From Actinostola sp. cb2023 (taxonomy: Eukaryota > Cnidaria > Anthozoa > Actiniaria > Actinostolidae), in contig JAUJYZ010000071.1 in assembly GCA_033675265.1 (NCBI GenBank), forward strand, positions 1-64,000: a stretch of DNA of 64,000 nucleotides, written 5' to 3'. Positions 59,631 to 64,000 of the stretch are shown piece by piece. Each line of letters starts with the position of its first letter. Within the stretch, counting starts at the first letter, position 1. The translations under genes were made by a program, and so were the position numbers. Below the pieces are notes generated by a model, which was given only the letters and a program-made list of their open reading frames with translations, had not been told where the DNA came from and made no database searches.

Positions 59631-60038
59631 TTACTTGGTTTTATGGTAGATGCAATTACACAGAAAAAAGTTGCCTTGACAGTGCGGACATATTGGTTTT
59701 GGATATCGTTTGTAGCATTCAGGCAGTAGACAATCTACGACTTCAAAGCGTCTGGTAGTACAGCGGCACGTTTCCTCTGAAGGATTAAGATCCATGAGAC
59801 TGTAATGGTTACAATATCGATTGATAATCACAGCATATCCTTGTTTGAAATGAAATGTGGTTTCACAGTCACATTCTTTCTCCAGAACGATGGGGTCTTC
59901 ACCAGTGTCAGCACGTTTTTTCAAATCAACCAAAAATCGTTTCATTTCAGCAAAGGTGCGACCGCACACCTGACAGTGATTCATTCGCGAGCAGGATCGA
60001 AGAAGTTCCTTCATACAGCATGTTTTCTTTCGATCCAT
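59631..60038 (-). CDS. Palindrome gene 3, Cys-rich putative zinc-binding protein (left copy)
   Basis: 135 residues, intronless, starting MDRKKTCC at 60038. Nearly one residue in eight is Cys, in pairs: CQVC, CDC, CRC, CPHC, CNC, plus CC and several singles, with His in NHY and YHK. This fits several zinc sites, but the spacing matches no family I can name. No signal peptide. Only about 180 bp separate its stop from the gene 2 start, and that stretch holds the gene 2 promoter. Identical in the right copy (61751-62158). No toxin or chemokine signature is evident, though a small Cys-rich protein cannot be excluded from other roles. Confidence 0.72.
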   Translation of the reverse strand: MDRKKTCCMKELLRSCSRMNHCQVCGRTFAEMKRFLVDLKKRADTGEDPIVLEKECDCETTFHFKQGYAVIINRYCNHYSLMDLNPSEETCRCTTRRFEVVDCLLPECYKRYPKPICPHCQGNFFLCNCIYHKTK

Positions 60039-60120
60039 ATTGTAATAACGGATATGGTGGCCTTGTCAGTTTTCTCCCTCTCTCCTCTTGACTGTCAAAT
60101 CAAAATAACTAGTTTGATTG

Positions 60121-60165
60121 TGGCTCCCTATATATACACTTAACACAGGCGTGGTCACCGAGCAA
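60121..60165 (-). promoter_or_regulatory. Promoter of gene 3 (left)
   Basis: TATATATA at 60129-60136 and the 20-mer GGTGACCACGCCTGTGTTAA at 60140-60159 (minus), about 90 bp upstream of the ATG. Confidence 0.7.
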
Positions 60166-60252
60166 ACGAACATCATTTACCATGGTGAATAAGCCCCAAG
60201 CCTACCTCAACTGGTGCTCCAAGTATCTATTCATCCACCCATGCATGCATGT

Positions 60253-60279
60253 TTATGTGGTTTTATGGTAGATACAATT
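60253..60279 (-). pseudogene. C-terminal scrap of a further gene 3 copy
   Basis: On the minus strand the last codons read NCIYHKTT then stop, matching the end of gene 3 (NCIYHKTK), followed by the same intergenic words and promoter. It shows that a unit of gene 3 tail plus promoter was tandemly duplicated. The mirror copy is at 61509-61535. Confidence 0.65.
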
Positions 60280-60712
60280 ACTCAAATGAACGTTTTCTTG
60301 ACACATTATTTCATCGTTTTTGGTCTGCTTCATTGGTTAGTCATTTTGCGCCGACTTTATATCATTCTTAATTTGTTCTGTGTTTTTTTTTCCCTCTCAT
60401 TTTAAAACTATTAAATTGTGGGATTGTATATATTTTTTAATCCAAATCGTGATCTCTCAAGTAAGTATAAAACTTGCTTTACTCATCGGAGAGAAAGAAG
60501 GCCTTGTATGTCCCGTTTGTCTCCGTTTGACCTGATAGTCCTCGGTTTGTCCTTATAGACCTTATAATGTCCTTAGTGTCCTTAGTTTGACCTTTTTGTC
60601 ATTGGATGTGGTCCTTGGATGTGGCCCGATTAATCGGGTTCGATTTGACTGCTTTACAGAGTCCAATTACTGTACTTTTTAAACAATTATAGTGATATTA
60701 CAAAAACTGATA

Positions 60713-61129
60713 TTACGGCATAATGAGCCATTCATGAGAAAGTGGATGCGTTGATCGGTTACGAGGTTTGTTGATCTTGGTTGCTTTCCTAATACCTTCA
60801 CTTCGAGTTTTCAATGAATCCGTTGTGTTTCTTGGTATTGATAATTGGTAAACGATGTCTGGAGTTTGTTGTTGTTCCTGAGTTGGTGATGTTTTACTTG
60901 TGGTACATGACTTTGACGTTTTCGTGTTATCAGCGTCATGATAGATGATCACTTTTACCTTGGGTTGAAGTTTTGCCTCTTGTAGATACTTTCTCCGCTG
61001 AATGTGGTCCAACTGATGTACATCCGTGAGATGATTGGACAATTTCACGAGGTATTTTGCTCCACAATTCGGAATCGGACAATCTCGACACACTCGCTTG
61101 ACCATGTTAACAGCTTGAAGCTTTAGCAT
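60713..61129 (-). CDS. C2H2-type zinc-finger ORF in the palindrome spacer
   Basis: 138 residues from the ATG at 61129 (alternative at 61105). Residues about 17-38 have one finger-like pattern, Cys-x4-Cys-x10-His-x4-His (CPIPNC to HLTDVH); the rest is Lys/Ser/Thr/Pro-rich and probably disordered. A TTATAA word lies about 30 bp upstream (61160-61165). It is the only unpaired gene of the palindrome. Similar single-finger proteins occur in mobile elements and viruses of invertebrates as far as I recall; this is not enough for assignment. Confidence 0.5.
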   Translation of the reverse strand: MLKLQAVNMVKRVCRDCPIPNCGAKYLVKLSNHLTDVHQLDHIQRRKYLQEAKLQPKVKVIIYHDADNTKTSKSCTTSKTSPTQEQQQTPDIVYQLSIPRNTTDSLKTRSEGIRKATKINKPRNRSTHPLSHEWLIMP

Positions 61130-61508
61130 AAGTGATGGCCTTTCAACTAAAGTTTCAGCTTATAAAGATGTTCACGATAAGGACAAAAAGGTCAAACTAA
61201 GGACACTAAGGACATTATAAGGTCTATAAGGACAAACCGAGGACTATCAGGTCAAACGGAGACAAACGGGACATACAAGGCCTTCTTTCTCTCCGATGAG
61301 TAAAGCAAGTTTTATACTTACTTGAGAGATCACGATTTTGGATTAAAACATATATACAATCCCACAATTTAATAGTTTTAAAATGAGAGGGAAAAAAAAA
61401 CACAGAACAAATTAAGAATGATATAAAGTCGGCGCAATGCAAAATGACTAACCAATGAAGCAGACCAAAAACGATGAAATAATGTGTCAAGAAAACGTTC
61501 ATTTGAGT

Positions 61509-61535
61509 AATTGTATCTACCATAAAACCACATAA
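61509..61535 (+). pseudogene. Mirror of the gene 3 C-terminal scrap
   Basis: Reads NCIYHKTT-stop upstream of gene 3, as in the left arm. Confidence 0.6.
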
Positions 61536-61628
61536 ACATGCATGCATGGGTGGATGAATAGATACTTGGAGCACCAGTTGAGGTAGGCTTGGGGCTTATT
61601 TACCATGGTAAATGATGTTCGTTTGCTC

Positions 61629-61660
61629 GGTGACCACGCCTGTGTTAAGTGTATATATAG
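61629..61660 (+). promoter_or_regulatory. Promoter of gene 3 (right)
   Basis: GGTGACCACGCCTGTGTTAA at 61629-61648 then TATATATA at 61651-61659, followed by a purine-rich leader. Confidence 0.7.
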
Positions 61661-61750
61661 GGAGCCACAATCAAACTAGTTATTTTGATTTGACAGTCAA
61701 GAGGAGAGAGGGAGGAAAACTGACAAGGCCACCATATCCGTTATTACAAT

Positions 61751-62158
61751 ATGGATCGAAAGAAAACATGCTGTATGAAGGAACTTCTTCGATCCTGCTC
61801 GCGAATGAATCACTGTCAGGTGTGCGGTCGCACCTTTGCTGAAATGAAACGATTTTTGGTTGATTTGAAAAAACGTGCTGACACTGGTGAAGACCCCATC
61901 GTTCTGGAGAAAGAATGTGACTGTGAAACCACATTTCATTTCAAACAAGGATATGCTGTGATTATCAATCGATATTGTAACCATTACAGTCTCATGGATC
62001 TTAATCCTTCAGAGGAAACGTGCCGCTGTACTACCAGACGCTTTGAAGTCGTAGATTGTCTACTGCCTGAATGCTACAAACGATATCCAAAACCAATATG
62101 TCCGCACTGTCAAGGCAACTTTTTTCTGTGTAATTGCATCTACCATAAAACCAAGTAA
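61751..62158 (+). CDS. Palindrome gene 3, Cys-rich putative zinc-binding protein (right copy)
   Basis: Identical 135-residue product to the left copy at 59631-60038, read divergently from it. Intronless; starts MDRKKTCC, ends NCIYHKTK. The gene 2 promoter follows directly. Confidence 0.72.
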   Translation: MDRKKTCCMKELLRSCSRMNHCQVCGRTFAEMKRFLVDLKKRADTGEDPIVLEKECDCETTFHFKQGYAVIINRYCNHYSLMDLNPSEETCRCTTRRFEVVDCLLPECYKRYPKPICPHCQGNFFLCNCIYHKTK

Positions 62159-62226
62159 AGCATGTATGCATGGAGCACCAGTTGGAGTGGGGCTTAATTA
62201 TCATGGTGAATGAGGTTCATTTGCTT

Positions 62227-62265
62227 GGTGACCACGCCTGTGTTAAATGTGTATATATATATAAG
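62227..62265 (+). promoter_or_regulatory. Promoter of gene 2 (right)
   Basis: GGTGACCACGCCTGTGTTAA at 62227-62246 and TATATATATATA at about 62251-62262; the leader ends in GCCACCATG. Confidence 0.7.
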
Positions 62266-62335
62266 GAGCCGCTATAAAAACTAGTTCATTTGAGTCAACT
62301 GAGGAGAAAGGAGAGAGAGAACTAACACAGCCACC

Positions 62336-62845
62336 ATGTCCGCTAATTACCAGGATGAAGAATCCAGTTTAGATAGTACTCAGGGAAGTGAAGGTTCAGT
62401 TGGAAGTCAGTCTCAGGACACAACAACATCGGAGTCTTCAAACGACAGTCATGATGGAGATGAAGAAAGTGTGTGGCAACGGATTCAGATAGAAGCAATA
62501 CAACGCCATGAGAACAAATGGCAACAGTTAGTTGATAATTATGAACAAGCTGGCGAAAAGGCAGAGACTGCTAAAATCAAAGCCAGTAACGACTTGGTAC
62601 CGACATACAGAAAAGAGCTACGAGCTGTTTTATTTGAGTATCTCAAATGGATGCATGGATTAAAGAAAAATGTTGAATATCGAAAAGTAATGGCGACAAA
62701 ACAAAGTCTTATGGACACAGAAGGCTTTGGATGGGAAGAAGCAACTGAGGCAGCTATAAATCAACGAAAGTACTTGCTGAATAAACTCTTCTACAAACAG
62801 CCTATTCTAGAACACAATGCGAACCATTATCCTGTGTACAAGTAA
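62336..62845 (+). CDS. Palindrome gene 2 (right copy)
   Basis: 169 residues, as the left copy except Val for Ala in the KKNxEYRK segment. Kozak-type start at 62336; AATAAA about 27 bp after the stop (62872-62877). Acidic disordered N-terminus and helical C-terminal part. Unknown family. Confidence 0.72.
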   Translation: MSANYQDEESSLDSTQGSEGSVGSQSQDTTTSESSNDSHDGDEESVWQRIQIEAIQRHENKWQQLVDNYEQAGEKAETAKIKASNDLVPTYRKELRAVLFEYLKWMHGLKKNVEYRKVMATKQSLMDTEGFGWEEATEAAINQRKYLLNKLFYKQPILEHNANHYPVYK

Positions 62846-63265
62846 ATAAACTATGACTTTGCAATACTGTTGAATAAACTTCTTGTTGAAAACCAACATT
62901 TTGTCAATGTTTTTATTGTCAAATCCGACCTCATAACATGGGAAATATTCCCACAAATATATCTAATCGCATGTTTTTTATATTGCTTGAGATATGGTAT
63001 AGTGAATTCAGGAGAACTGTGACTAATTATTCAAATTGCGCGCATCCTTTTGAAATCAATTTATTTTTAAACAATAACGGAAAACAGTTCCAAACAATTA
63101 CCAAAGTTTGTGAAAGAATAACGCTTGTCTTAAACTAACGAATTACTATAATATTCACAACAAGTTAAAAAGTCGTTTAGGTGTATAATGAATTTTATTA
63201 CAAAATCAGTATACTGAATATTTACATTCAATTTGATCAAGTTTAACAAATAGCAAATATAAGAG

Positions 63266-63904
63266 TTATTTAGCTAGGTTTTCTTGATTAGGATTGTGTT
63301 TTTGGTTTGAAAACATATTTTCTTGGGTACAGTTTTCTTGCTTTGGGATTTCTTCCTCCCAATTTTCTGGTACAGAAAATTGATTTAGTTCTTCTTCTTC
63401 TTCTTTTTCTGCTTCTTTTACAAAGTTAAAATGAATAGAACCTGGGTAAGGATAAGCTTTATAATACAAGTTCATATGTCCATAGTAGAGAATAGAACTC
63501 ACTACACATGTGAGAGGTGAGCTTCGAGGATACTTTTCGAGTTTAATGAGGGCCAGGTGGATCGTTGTTCTTGCGACTTTTGGTAGTTCTGGTAGATAGC
63601 TTTTCCAAGAATCGTGGAGTTTAATGTTCATGAAATGACAAACATCGCATGCCGTTTCCCATACTTCTTGATAATCCATTTCTTGGACTGCATCATCATA
63701 ATAACGGTCCAAGGTTTCCAGATCCATTTTGGGATGCTTGCTTGGTTGAACAAAGCCTTGGCAGTTCTTGAGTATTTCATGCTTGATTTGATCTTTCATC
63801 AATCCAGCGAAGATTAAATTCAACATAACAGAGAATTGATGGCACGCTTCATCTCTGTCCAAAGCTTCTACTTCATCAACGATTATATGTTTCTGGATCC
63901 ACAT
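63266..63904 (-). CDS. Palindrome gene 1 (right copy)
   Basis: 212 residues; differs from the left copy by Lys for Glu in the ALIxLEK segment, Ala for Ser before the acidic run, one codon fewer in that run, and a different C-terminus (MFSNQKHNPNQENLAK) because the A-run near 63297 has one base more. The longer, less abrupt end suggests this frame is the ancestral one. Its upstream region runs to the window end. Confidence 0.7.
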   Translation of the reverse strand: MWIQKHIIVDEVEALDRDEACHQFSVMLNLIFAGLMKDQIKHEILKNCQGFVQPSKHPKMDLETLDRYYDDAVQEMDYQEVWETACDVCHFMNIKLHDSWKSYLPELPKVARTTIHLALIKLEKYPRSSPLTCVVSSILYYGHMNLYYKAYPYPGSIHFNFVKEAEKEEEEELNQFSVPENWEEEIPKQENCTQENMFSNQKHNPNQENLAK

Positions 63905-64000
63905 ATTCTCAGCAACTATTAAACTTGATTGATCTTCTTAGCTTGATGTTTTCAATGAATGAAAATTCAAATTTGCCTCGAACGTTTTGAACCGTTGGAG

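Larger units (their letters stand above)
57786..60600. repeat. Left arm of a large palindrome (partner 61182-64000)
   Basis: The reverse complement of 61182-64000 matches this arm nearly base for base; pairing positions sum to about 121782, giving an axis near 60891. The arms differ at scattered bases and small indels (for example one Ala/Val and one Glu/Lys codon, and a codon-number difference in a Glu run), so they are not exact copies. The right arm runs off the window, so the true length is unknown. Confidence 0.95.
61182..64000. repeat. Right arm of the large palindrome
   Basis: Mirror of 57786-60600, continuing past the window end. Spacer 60601-61181 is unique. Confidence 0.95.

Noticed and set aside
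59631..60038. Cys-rich gene 3 product as a secreted venom peptide
   Set aside because: No signal peptide, and paired Cys-x2-Cys spacing fits zinc binding better than disulfides.
57786..64000. Palindrome as a pure fold-back read artefact
   Set aside because: The arms differ at several coding and non-coding bases and the spacer is unique, so a single-read fold is unlikely; a haplotype chimera is still possible and is kept as a caveat.

Overview
The window looks like nuclear DNA of an invertebrate animal, most likely an anthozoan cnidarian (sea anemone or coral). The reasons are spliced genes with GT/AG introns, AT-rich intergenic DNA crowded with small inverted-repeat transposons, recently duplicated class A GPCR genes, and two copies of a secreted PAN plus fibrinogen-like protein of the type I remember as coral 'skeletal organic matrix protein 5'-like. 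The species assignment is inference; no marker gene is present.

Layout. 1-13.6 kb: fragment and two broken copies of one GPCR family inside segmental duplications (one direct, shared with 43.7-47.2 kb; one inverted, 3.8-6.2 versus 10.4-13.7 kb), a LINE remnant, a 31-bp satellite and a 105-bp CRE-bearing triplet. 14-30 kb: two tandem four-exon PAN/fibrinogen-like genes, one open and one frameshifted, whose introns and flanks hold many inverted-repeat elements. 30.5-35 kb: a deleted LTR retroelement with Env-like and RING-like remnants and another transposon inside its 3' LTR. 35.6-38.8 kb: a Mutator-like element, a 12-finger C2H2 exon, and a 142-bp satellite. 38.8-42.2 kb: minisatellites. 42.4-44 kb: the only intact member of the first GPCR family. 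48.5-56.4 kb: a second, unrelated GPCR split inside intracellular loop 2 by a 6.3-kb transposon with 26-bp terminal inverted repeats, 4-bp target duplication and 25-bp subterminal repeat arrays at both ends; its tail carries a huge Gln-Glu hexanucleotide expansion. 57.8-64 kb: a large palindrome (arms at least 2.8 kb, 0.6-kb spacer) carrying mirrored copies of three compact intronless genes of unknown family, with TATA/Kozak promoters and very short intergenic regions, and a zinc-finger ORF in the spacer.

The strongest candidates for something undescribed are the palindromic intronless gene cassette at the right end (viral or mobile origin possible but unproven) and the 6.3-kb non-autonomous transposon. 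Most other content is duplication and decay: of five GPCR loci only one is intact, and one of two PAN/fibrinogen-like genes is open. All similarity statements come from reading the sequence and family knowledge; no database search was possible.
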